DNA of 10,358 nucleotides from Comamonadaceae bacterium (GTDB lineage Bacteria; Pseudomonadota; Gammaproteobacteria; Burkholderiales; Burkholderiaceae_C). The position numbers and the translations under genes were made by a program. Under the pieces are notes generated by a model. The model saw only the letters and a list, made by a program, of their open reading frames with translations, was not told the origin of the DNA and did no database searches. Shown here piece after piece: positions 1-5,753 of this stretch. Location: assembly GCA_947458345.1 (NCBI GenBank), contig CANHBU010000032.1, forward strand, positions 1 to 10,358. The letters run 5' to 3'. Positions within the stretch are counted from its first letter, which is position 1; every line of letters starts with the position of its first letter.

Positions 1-429
1 CCAGGTGGGAATGCTCAGCAGCATGGAGGCGTCCATATTTGAGCGCAGGTCCAACATGCCCAGCAGCAGGCGCCAGGCCAGTAGGAAGGAAAAGAAGGCC
101 ATTACCAAATAAGCCAAGCTGTCCAGGGCGGCATTGGTCTTGACCGGTGCCTTGGCGGTAAAAAAGTCCACGATCACATGGCCGCCAATCCAGTTGGCAT
201 AGGGCAGCGCCAAGCCAACGGCGGCAGCCGTCATGATCTGCACCAACTCGTAGTCGCCCACCAAGGCTTTGTCGAACAGGGTTCGCCCGCCGATGCTCCA
301 CAGGGACATGAAGGCCATCAGGGTGAGCGTCACGCCCGACAGTACGGCCAGCGCCTTGCAGCAGCGATCAAGGAACAGGCCGTAGCCGGTGTAGCGCTCG
401 CCCGATTCTGAAATCAGCAAATCGGCCAA
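1..429 (-). CDS. TRAP transporter small permease subunit, DctQ type (3' end cut by the window edge)
   Basis: The product is the small inner-membrane subunit of a TRAP transporter, which pairs with the large DctM subunit (expected just off the left edge) to take up an organic acid delivered by the receptor encoded upstream. 143 codons are visible. Hydrophobic segments lie near residues 24-46, 61-79, 105-124 and from about 137. The loop GGRTLFDKALVGDYELVQ (47-64) matches the conserved DctQ region with its R and the E-L pair after the first membrane span. I chose a TTG start at 427-429: the frame has no ATG or GTG back to an in-frame TGA, and a GGAGA ribosome site (437-441) sits 7-8 bases upstream of it. 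It lies 88 bp after the receptor gene, probably in the same transcript. An out-of-frame ATG at 441-443 ends within ten codons and is not the start. The family call is firm; the substrate is unknown. Confidence 0.87.
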   Translation of the reverse strand, partial: MADLLISESGERYTGYGLFLDRCCKALAVLSGVTLTLMAFMSLWSIGGRTLFDKALVGDYELVQIMTAAAVGLALPYANWIGGHVIVDFFTAKAPVKTNAALDSLAYLVMAFFSFLLAWRLLLGMLDLRSNMDASMLLSIPTW

Positions 430-467
430 AGGACGGTCTCCATTTTTTGCCTGGATCGAAACAAAGC

Positions 468-489
468 GGGCGGAGCTTGCGCCCCGCCC
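468..489 (-). promoter_or_regulatory. Hairpin between dctP and dctQ: 9-bp stem closed by a GCAA tetraloop
   Basis: Read on the minus strand, GGGCGGGGC pairs with GCTCCGCCC (eight Watson-Crick pairs and one G-U) around a GCAA loop, a stable GNRA-type tetraloop. It starts 28 bases after the dctP stop codon. The bases just after it are GCTTTGTTT, only weakly U-rich, so this is at best a partial terminator. Such structures commonly shield the 3' end of a receptor message or reduce transcription into the membrane-subunit genes, allowing more receptor than permease. That role is inferred; the structure is seen. Confidence 0.6.
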
Positions 490-517
490 TCACAGACGAT
501 TGAACCAGCCGCCTGGT

Positions 518-1546
518 TTACTTGCTGTACTTTTGCACCAGAGCCCGAGCTTCATCGAGCATGGCCTTGCCGGCAAAGCCGCGCTTGTTCATGTCGGCCA
601 CCCACTCGTCGTCGAGGTTGTCGGTGGCTTTCTTCCAGCGATCGACCTCGGCAGCCGGGATCTGGGTGATGGTGTAGCCGGGGGTCTCGACGAAGGCCTT
701 GCGACCGGGGACGTCGTTGCCCTCTTGCGTGCTGCCCAAGAAAGCCGACAGCTCGCGGCCCGAGTTCTTGTCGATCACGGCCTTGAGGTCAGCCGGCAGC
801 GAGTCGTAGCGGGCGCGGTTCATGGGCACCACGAAGAAGGTGGTGTACAGAGCGGGCGAGCCTTTGGGCGTCTCGGAGGCGTACTTGGTCAGCTCATTGA
901 CCTTCAGGCCCGGGGCGACTTCGTAGGGGATGACCGCGCCATCGATCACGCCTTTGGACAGCGCCTCGGGCACCTGCGGCACCGGCATTCCCACCGGAGT
1001 GGCGCCCATATTGGCCAGCATCTTGGTGACGGTGGCGGTCGGGCCACGCATCTTCATGCCGCGCAGGTCTTCGATCTTGGTGATCGGCTTGTTCTTGGTA
1101 AAGATCACGCCCGGGCCGTGCACGTGCACCGCCAGCAGCTTGACGTCTTTGTATTCGTCCATGGCGTACTTTTGCACGAAGTCCCAGGCCGCGCGGCTGG
1201 TGGCGCCGGCGTTGGTCATCATGAAGGGCAGCTCGAAGACTTGGCTGCGCACGAAGCGGTTGGCCGAGTAGCCGGCCACGGTCCACACCACATCGGCCAC
1301 CCCGTCCTTGGCCTGGTCATAGAGCTGCGGCGGCGAGCCACCGAGCTGCATGGCCGGGAAGATCTGGCAGTTCAGGCGATTGTTGGAATCCCGGGCGATG
1401 TTGTCACACCAGGTCTTGAGCATGGTGGTGTGCTGGATCGACTGCGGGCCCAGGAAATGGTGCACCTTCAGGGTGATGGTCTGGGCAGATGCGACGCCGG
1501 CGACCAGGGTGGCCGACAGCGCCGCGATTTTGAGCAGGGGCTTCAT
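518..1546 (-). CDS. TRAP transporter periplasmic substrate-binding protein, DctP family
   Basis: This is a 342-residue periplasmic receptor that captures a substrate, usually an organic acid, and passes it to the DctQ-DctM membrane proteins. A Sec signal peptide covers residues 1-21 (positive MKPLLK, hydrophobic core, VASA before Q22). Family marks are the LRGMKMRGP segment (161-169), where R167 sits at the place of the arginine that salt-bridges the substrate carboxylate, and VPEALSKGVIDGA (192-204), matching the conserved G-x-x-DG helix region. Length is normal for the family. The ATG at 1544-1546 has an AGAGGA ribosome site about 7 bases upstream. dctQ follows on the same strand. A 364-bp non-coding region with a 34-bp dyad lies upstream, so the gene probably has its own promoter. 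The substrate cannot be told from sequence; a dicarboxylate or keto acid is only the usual default. A link to phosphonate metabolism is suggested by a shared upstream motif. Confidence 0.93.
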   Translation of the reverse strand: MKPLLKIAALSATLVAGVASAQTITLKVHHFLGPQSIQHTTMLKTWCDNIARDSNNRLNCQIFPAMQLGGSPPQLYDQAKDGVADVVWTVAGYSANRFVRSQVFELPFMMTNAGATSRAAWDFVQKYAMDEYKDVKLLAVHVHGPGVIFTKNKPITKIEDLRGMKMRGPTATVTKMLANMGATPVGMPVPQVPEALSKGVIDGAVIPYEVAPGLKVNELTKYASETPKGSPALYTTFFVVPMNRARYDSLPADLKAVIDKNSGRELSAFLGSTQEGNDVPGRKAFVETPGYTITQIPAAEVDRWKKATDNLDDEWVADMNKRGFAGKAMLDEARALVQKYSK

Positions 1547-1596
1547 CAGGATTTCCTCTCGGGGTTGGGGATGCGCTAGGTTACTGAGCCGATACC

Positions 1597-1630
1597 GATC
1601 CAGAATCTGGGTTAACCCTCATTCTGGATC
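1597..1630. promoter_or_regulatory. 34-bp dyad upstream of dctP, candidate operator
   Basis: The arms GATCCAGAAT (1597-1606) and ATTCTGGATC (1621-1630) are perfect inverted copies. Between them lies a second perfect palindrome, GGGTTAACCC (1609-1618), centred on the same point. Over the whole element 15 of 17 position pairs are symmetric; only the two pairs between arm and core fail. Its inner edge lies 51 bp upstream of the dctP ATG. No U-run follows on either strand, so a terminator is unlikely. Best reading: a binding site for a dimeric or tetrameric regulator, or a long hairpin in the dctP leader. Confidence 0.65.
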
Positions 1631-1774
1631 AGCAGTGGCTTCAATGGTGATGTGTCGTTCTGAAGGAGGGCGGTCAGAACACAGATGGACTTTTATGAAA
1701 CAAAAAAATTTCCCGCGGCAATTATTTTGTATCGTTTGAGGCCCCTTGCACAGAGGTCGCGGTCTACTTTTATC

Positions 1775-1786
1775 TAGGGTTTACCC
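1775..1786 (+). promoter_or_regulatory. TAGGGTTTACCC motif shared with the LysR/phnD control region
   Basis: The first ten bases are identical to 5681-5690 in the phosphonate divergent region. All twelve match the reverse complement of 5716-5727 with one mismatch. It lies 229 bp upstream of the dctP ATG. The GGGTTTACCC core is nearly palindromic, as expected for a regulator half-site. Use by the neighbouring LysR protein is inferred. Confidence 0.4.
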
Positions 1787-1833
1787 GGTGTCGGAAACAT
1801 CTTCTCGCGGGCTATCGGAGTCTGCTTAGGGCT

Positions 1834-1856
1834 GGCGCCCGGTGCGCGCCGTTTTT
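1834..1856 (+). terminator. Terminator-like hairpin reading on the plus strand
   Basis: GGCGC (1834-1838) pairs with GCGCC (1846-1850) around a 7-base loop, followed by G and five T's (1852-1856). The T-run fits termination of plus-strand transcription only. No plus-strand gene precedes it, so it could end a short untranslated RNA or be chance in GC-rich DNA. The stem is short and confidence is low. Confidence 0.25.
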
Positions 1857-1910
1857 AGTGAGGTATGACTCATCCCAAGGGAAACCAGCAGATCTCCCAG
1901 TGTTGTGTGT

Positions 1911-3008
1911 TCATTGACCAATGAAGTTACGCCCTCTCGCGCCGGTCAGCGCATCGCGCACCATACGGTCGACTTCGCTGTCGGGAACCCCGTAGTCGCA
2001 AAATCGGGTCTTGACGCCCAAGGACTCGATGAATTCGGCCAGCTTGGCAGCGCCTTGCGATGCCGGAACCCTCAGTGCCTGGGCCAGCACGGCATCGCGA
2101 TCCTCCCTGTGGCCGACTGCGCGCTGCATGACGTAGGGCAGTGGGAAAGAGCAGGCGATCCCGTGAGGCAAACCATATCGCAAGGTCATCTCATAAGAAA
2201 TGGAGTGGGCCAGCGCCGTCTTTGTGTTTGAAAACGCCATTCCGGCCTTGAGCGCCGCCAAGGCCATTTGCCCGCGTAGAGTCACATCGCTCAGGTCGTC
2301 CATCAGGCGGGGCAGGATGTCCATGACGTCCTGGATGGCCGCCGTTGCGAAGGTGTCCGACAGTGGATTCGCATTGAGATTCCAGATCGACTCCAGTGCG
2401 TGCGAAAGGGCATCAAGACCGCTTTGAAGCGTCACCGAGGCGGGCAGAGAGACCATCAATTGCGGATCAATCACGGCCAGCTCTGGCCAGGTCTGCGGCA
2501 GATGCAGTGAGTACTTCTTTTGCCGATTTCGATCCCACAGCGTGGCCCAGGGTGTGACCTCGCTGCCGGTTCCGGCCGTGGTGGGTACAGCCACAAGGGA
2601 CTTGAAGCGGGTCGCCTTCAAGGGGGCTTGGCCAGCCAGGCCGAGCACCAGATCATTGAAGTCCAGGCTGTCGTTTCCCACCATCAAGGCCTTGGCCGTG
2701 TCAATCACGCTGCCACCCCCGACTGCGATGAGAGTTTCGACCTGATCGTGTTCTTGCCAGAACGTCTGCCAAGTCTGGGCCAATTCGGCCACGTCGGGGT
2801 TCGGTTGCACGTCTTCGATGACCGTGGCCAGCTTTGAGCCCAGCAGGGCCCCGATGCGATCGACAAGACCCAATTGCCTGGCCTGTGGGAATATCACCAG
2901 CGCGGCTCGGCGAGAGCCGAGCAGATCAGGCAATTGCTCCAGGGCGCCGGCTGCAAAGACGGTACGGACCGGATTGTGAAAATACGCGGGCATTTGGGCC
3001 GACGGCAT
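1911..3008 (-). CDS. Iron-type (group III) alcohol dehydrogenase associated with phosphonate metabolism
   Basis: This 365-residue cytoplasmic NAD(P)-dependent dehydrogenase has the full set of family marks. The nucleotide-binding GGGSVIDTAKA is at 97-107 and PTTAGTGSEVTP at 142-153. The four expected metal ligands are D199 and H203 (SGLDALSHALES), H268 (ALAHSISY) and H282 (GLPHGIA), so it looks catalytically intact. From memory, TIGRFAMs has a subgroup of these enzymes confined to phosphonate operons (TIGR03405), and the VTPWATLWD and KKYSLHLP segments fit it; a model search was not possible here. The probable reaction is phosphonoacetaldehyde to or from 2-hydroxyethylphosphonate, inferred from context and from the reductase PhpC of antibiotic pathways. 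Its ATG (3006-3008) overlaps the phnE stop codon by one base (TGATG), so translation is likely coupled and it is the last gene of the phn operon. Confidence 0.88.
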   Translation of the reverse strand: MPSAQMPAYFHNPVRTVFAAGALEQLPDLLGSRRAALVIFPQARQLGLVDRIGALLGSKLATVIEDVQPNPDVAELAQTWQTFWQEHDQVETLIAVGGGSVIDTAKALMVGNDSLDFNDLVLGLAGQAPLKATRFKSLVAVPTTAGTGSEVTPWATLWDRNRQKKYSLHLPQTWPELAVIDPQLMVSLPASVTLQSGLDALSHALESIWNLNANPLSDTFATAAIQDVMDILPRLMDDLSDVTLRGQMALAALKAGMAFSNTKTALAHSISYEMTLRYGLPHGIACSFPLPYVMQRAVGHREDRDAVLAQALRVPASQGAAKLAEFIESLGVKTRFCDYGVPDSEVDRMVRDALTGARGRNFIGQ

Positions 3009-3826
3009 CAGTGCCCCCCTTCCTGGATTCGTGCACGCAGCCGGCTGGAGATAAAGTCCGCGGTCATGACCATGACCACGATCACTAAGATACAGGTGGC
3101 GGTGTCCTGATACTGAAACAGCTTCATGCTGCCCACCAACTCAAAGCCGATACCACCGGCACCGACCATGCCTAGCACGGTGGCTTGGCGCAGATTGGTT
3201 TCGAAACGGTACAAGATGACTGCGATCCATGCGGTGATCACTTGCGGCATGACGCCGAAGATGATGATTTGTATCGGACCGGCGCCCGTGGAGCGCAGGG
3301 CCTCGATGGGCCCCTGGTCAATCTCTTCAATGGATTCGGCAAAGAATTTCCCGAGCATTCCGGCACCATGCAGGGCCAGGGCCAGGACACCCGGAAAAGG
3401 CCCAAGGCCCACAGCTGCCACGAAGATCAGCGCCAAAATGATTTCGTTGATGCCGCGAGCGATATTGAGCACCTGCCGCATCAAATGAAAGACCGCAACG
3501 TTGGGCGATATATTGCGTGCTGCCAGGAAGCACACCGGAACGGCCATGACGATGGCAAACAGCGTCCCCCAGATCGCGATCTGAATGGTCTCGATGGCCG
3601 GCTTGACCAGCTTGGCTGCAAATTCCAAGTTGGGTGGGAACATCCGGCTGATGAAGTCGGCCATCCAGGGTGCCCCCTGGGCCAGATCAACAAAGCTGAT
3701 TTGACTGCCCAGCGCGGCCCACCAGAGTATGGCAACAGCCACGGCTGCGATCGCTCCACGCTGCAGTCCGCTCAATCGTCCGCCCTGGGAGCCGAGCAGC
3801 AGTTGGAAGTGTCCAAAGGTCGTCAT
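3008..3826 (-). CDS. phnE: Phosphonate ABC transporter, inner-membrane permease PhnE
   Basis: This 272-residue membrane protein forms, as a dimer, the channel of a phosphonate importer. Hydrophobic segments lie near residues 23-40, 80-104, 126-155, 185-207, 215-232 and 242-262. The EAA coupling loop that docks on the ATPase is visible at 175-195 (EALRSTGAG followed by IIIFGVMPQV), the usual form in PhnE. Length is close to E. coli PhnE as I recall it (about 276). The gene lies 23 bp after phnC and overlaps the dehydrogenase start by one base. The ATG at 3824-3826 has only a weak AAGG ribosome site. A related thiamine- or phosphite-type permease is conceivable, but PhnD and the phosphonate-type dehydrogenase next door favour phosphonate. 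Confidence 0.92.
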   Translation of the reverse strand: MTTFGHFQLLLGSQGGRLSGLQRGAIAAVAVAILWWAALGSQISFVDLAQGAPWMADFISRMFPPNLEFAAKLVKPAIETIQIAIWGTLFAIVMAVPVCFLAARNISPNVAVFHLMRQVLNIARGINEIILALIFVAAVGLGPFPGVLALALHGAGMLGKFFAESIEEIDQGPIEALRSTGAGPIQIIIFGVMPQVITAWIAVILYRFETNLRQATVLGMVGAGGIGFELVGSMKLFQYQDTATCILVIVVMVMTADFISSRLRARIQEGGH

Positions 3827-3849
3827 GGCTTGCCTTGCTTGTGGTGGGG

Positions 3850-4641
3850 TTAGGCTGCGCTGCGCTCATGCACTGAGGTCGCGTCGGAGTTGGCTGTATC
3901 ACCTTGTTCGACACCGCTGGGGTAGATCCGGGCCAGGGCCTCATCGTCGAGTTCTGAGGGGGGGCCATCGAACACGATACGGCCGCCGGCTACGCCCACA
4001 ATGCGGCTGCCAAACTCGCGCGCATAGTCGACCTGGTGCAGGTTGCAGACCACGGTGATGCCGTCCTGCTGACTGGTTTGGCGCAGGTAATTTAAGATCG
4101 TGCGCGAGGTTTTAGGGTCCAGGCTGGCAACCGGCTCATCGGCCAAGATCACTTTGGGCTGCTGCGCCAGCGCCCTTGCAATTCCAACACGCTGCTTTTG
4201 CCCACCCGAAAGCTTGTCGGTGCGGCTGTCAGCTTTTTCGTCAAGCTCGACCCGCCGCAGGCACTGCCTGGCGATGGAGATGTCTTGCTGCGGAAACAGC
4301 TGAATCCAGGATGCCAGAGCGGGCATGCGCCCGAGCCGGCCGGTCAGCACGTTTTTCAGCACAGACAAGCGCGGAACCACGTTGTAGTGCTGAAAAATCA
4401 TTGCCACATCGCGCCGTACCGCCCTGAGCCCGGCTCGGTTGGAGGTGCACATTTGACCGTCCACCCAGACCGAGCCAGTGGTGGGTTCAGCCAGTCGGTT
4501 GATGCACCTCAGCAGGGTCGACTTCCCGGCCCCAGAGGCACCTAGGATCACCAGGAACTCCCCCCGCTGCACAGTCAGGTCGACATGCTGCAGTGCCTGC
4601 ACCGAGCCGTAGTGCTTGGACAGACCTTCGATACGGATCAT
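3850..4641 (-). CDS. phnC: Phosphonate ABC transporter, ATP-binding protein PhnC
   Basis: This 263-residue ATPase powers phosphonate import. All nucleotide-binding marks are intact: Walker A GASGAGKST (34-42), Q-loop Q84 in IFQHYN, signature LSGGQ (144-148), Walker B VILADEP (164-170) with D168 and E169, D-loop SLD (173-175) and switch histidine H202. The Q-loop region reads RLSVLKNVLTGRLG (91-104), close to the PhnC consensus. A hydrophilic tail of about 20 residues follows the conserved core after IYPSG. The ATG at 4639-4641 overlaps the phnD stop by four bases (ATGA), implying coupled translation. Confidence 0.95.
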   Translation of the reverse strand: MIRIEGLSKHYGSVQALQHVDLTVQRGEFLVILGASGAGKSTLLRCINRLAEPTTGSVWVDGQMCTSNRAGLRAVRRDVAMIFQHYNVVPRLSVLKNVLTGRLGRMPALASWIQLFPQQDISIARQCLRRVELDEKADSRTDKLSGGQKQRVGIARALAQQPKVILADEPVASLDPKTSRTILNYLRQTSQQDGITVVCNLHQVDYAREFGSRIVGVAGGRIVFDGPPSELDDEALARIYPSGVEQGDTANSDATSVHERSAA

Positions 4642-5510
4642 TTCATCTTCCGCAGTTCAAGGTTGAGAAGCTTGGCGGTGTCTCGGATTACGTTGTAGGC
4701 CGCATCGTTGGTCGGCTTGAAGCCATTGAGCATGCCCTGATCGGACCAGGGTATGTCCTTGACCTCCAAGAACGCCGCCTGAATTCGCCGCTTGAGATCG
4801 GCGGGCAAGTCGCGACGCCAAACCGTTGGAGACTCCGGAATGGGATCTGAACTCCAGATGGTCACGATGTCCTCCTTCTTGACCAAGCCTTTGGCGATGG
4901 CCTGATCAAGAATGCGGTCGGCGATGGCCGCCGCATCGACCTTCTTGTTCTGTACGGCAATCGCGCTTGAATCATGCGAGCCAGAGAAAATCACCCGTCC
5001 AAAGTCTTTGTCCGCATTGAAGCCAGCCTTCATCAGACCTGCTTTCGGGAACAAGTGGCCCGAGGTCGAGCTCGGATCGACAAAGGCGAAGTTGCGGCCC
5101 TTGAGATCCTGGACGGTCTTGATGCCACTGTCTTTGTGGGTGATGATTTTGCTGTGATAGAAGGTGCGCCCTGCTCGCTTGGTTTCTGCGACGGCGAAAG
5201 CTTCGATATCTGCGATCGTCGTGCCCAGCACATAGGAAAAAGGCCCGAGATAAGCCACATCGAGTCGCTTGGCGCGCAGGGCCTCAATCACGCCGTTGTA
5301 GTCGGCGGCAACGAATGGGCGAACCTGCATGCCCAAGGCTTTGGCCAACATGTCCATCATGGCTTGGCTGTTGGCGATCATGGCCCGAGAGTCTTCCGAC
5401 GGGATCAGTCCGACCGTCAAGACCGATTGCGCGCTGGCCGGCTGGCCCAGTGAGATCAAGGGCAGAGCGATGCCCGCTGACAAGATCTGTCGACGTGATG
5501 AAAGCTTCAT
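4638..5510 (-). CDS. phnD: Phosphonate ABC transporter, periplasmic substrate-binding protein PhnD
   Basis: This 290-residue receptor binds phosphonates in the periplasm for PhnE and PhnC. A signal peptide covers about residues 1-27 (twin RR at 6-7, hydrophobic core, PASA before Q28). Family marks are DYNGVIEALRAKRLDVAYLG (70-89), the phosphonate-binding DPSSTSGHLFP loop (145-155) and GSHDSSAIAVQNKKVDAA (177-194). Acidic D180 in GSHD aligns with the glutamate in the GHE of E. coli PhnD, which, as I recall, contacts the amino group of 2-aminoethylphosphonate. The protein ends soon after the FKPTND segment and lacks the roughly 50-residue helical tail that E. coli PhnD (338 residues) uses for dimerisation. 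I chose the ATG at 5508-5510 because GGAGGT lies 4 bases upstream and a normal signal peptide follows; a GTG at 5553-5555 is in frame but gives a hydrophilic N-terminus. First gene of the operon. Confidence 0.94.
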   Translation of the reverse strand: MKLSSRRQILSAGIALPLISLGQPASAQSVLTVGLIPSEDSRAMIANSQAMMDMLAKALGMQVRPFVAADYNGVIEALRAKRLDVAYLGPFSYVLGTTIADIEAFAVAETKRAGRTFYHSKIITHKDSGIKTVQDLKGRNFAFVDPSSTSGHLFPKAGLMKAGFNADKDFGRVIFSGSHDSSAIAVQNKKVDAAAIADRILDQAIAKGLVKKEDIVTIWSSDPIPESPTVWRRDLPADLKRRIQAAFLEVKDIPWSDQGMLNGFKPTNDAAYNVIRDTAKLLNLELRKMK

Positions 5511-5753
5511 GATGACCTCCGCTTGATGTGATGAGCGGGCTTCGTTGATGCCCACTGTCGCTTACCGATGCTGTCCTGTTGGGAACCAGGGTCGATCTCG
5601 CGCGGTTCGTTCGACCTGCGAAGTTGCGCAGCGAGGCATTGACTTTCTCCCCTTGAAAACTATTTAGCAAATTGAATTTTTAGGGTTTACTATTGAATAA
5701 ATCTATAAAATTTCAGGGTAAATCCTAGGCTTTTCCACGACCAGAAAACTGCG
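5511..5753. promoter_or_regulatory. Divergent control region of the phn operon and the LysR gene
   Basis: This 243-bp stretch carries no gene. The half nearest the LysR gene (about 5650-5720) is strongly AT-rich and holds two inverted copies of a TAGGGTTTAC-like motif (separate entry). On the plus strand TATAAA (5704-5709) is a candidate -10 box for the regulator gene; no good -35 lies at the right distance. No strong promoter is visible toward phnD, which fits a promoter that needs an activator. The half nearest phnD is GC-richer and contains small hairpins: GGTCGA/TCGACC (5590-5595 with 5611-5616) and CTGCG/CGCAG (5616-5620 with 5627-5631), part of a probable phnD leader of about 150-180 bases. 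The GGAGGT ribosome site of phnD is at 5515-5520. Confidence 0.6.
5681..5727. promoter_or_regulatory. Inverted-repeat pair, candidate LysR binding sites
   Basis: TAGGGTTTAC at 5681-5690 is repeated in inverse orientation as GTAAATCCTA at 5718-5727 (9 of 10 bases), with arm centres 37 bp apart. Read on the minus strand and extended by two bases, the second copy is TAGGATTTACCC. Paired sites between divergently transcribed genes are typical for LysR regulators that repress their own gene and activate the neighbour. The second arm overlaps the likely transcription start of the regulator gene, which fits autorepression. Binding is inferred, not shown. Confidence 0.5.

Larger units (their letters stand above)
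1547..1910. other. Non-coding control region between dctP and the dehydrogenase gene
   Basis: This 364-bp stretch shows no plausible gene. Its contents are a 34-bp dyad (1597-1630), an AT-rich block with a run of seven A's (about 1691-1740), a TAGGGTTTACCC motif (1775-1786) and a plus-strand terminator-like hairpin (1834-1856). On the minus strand the AT-rich block contains TTGCCG followed after 17-18 bases by a CATAAA/TCATAA element, a weak candidate promoter for dctP that would give a leader of roughly 140 bases carrying the dyad. I see no clear terminator for the dehydrogenase operon, so read-through into dctP is possible. Confidence 0.6.

Noticed and set aside
500..1579. Long plus-strand open frame of 359 codons opposite dctP
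   Set aside because: It is the antisense mirror of a clear receptor gene in high-GC DNA; the translation is histidine- and glycine-rich, with no known motif and no ribosome site.
1597..1630. The 34-bp dyad as terminator of the phn-dehydrogenase operon
   Set aside because: It lies about 280 bp past the dehydrogenase stop, has no T-run on either strand and is close to the dctP start.
3850..4641. Possible frameshift or degradation in phnC because of its hydrophilic C-terminal tail
   Set aside because: All ATPase motifs are intact and the frame ends cleanly 23 bp before phnE; tail length varies in this family.
5511..5555. Upstream GTG start for phnD at 5553-5555
   Set aside because: It adds 15 hydrophilic residues before a normal signal peptide, while the ATG at 5508-5510 has a near-perfect GGAGGT ribosome site.
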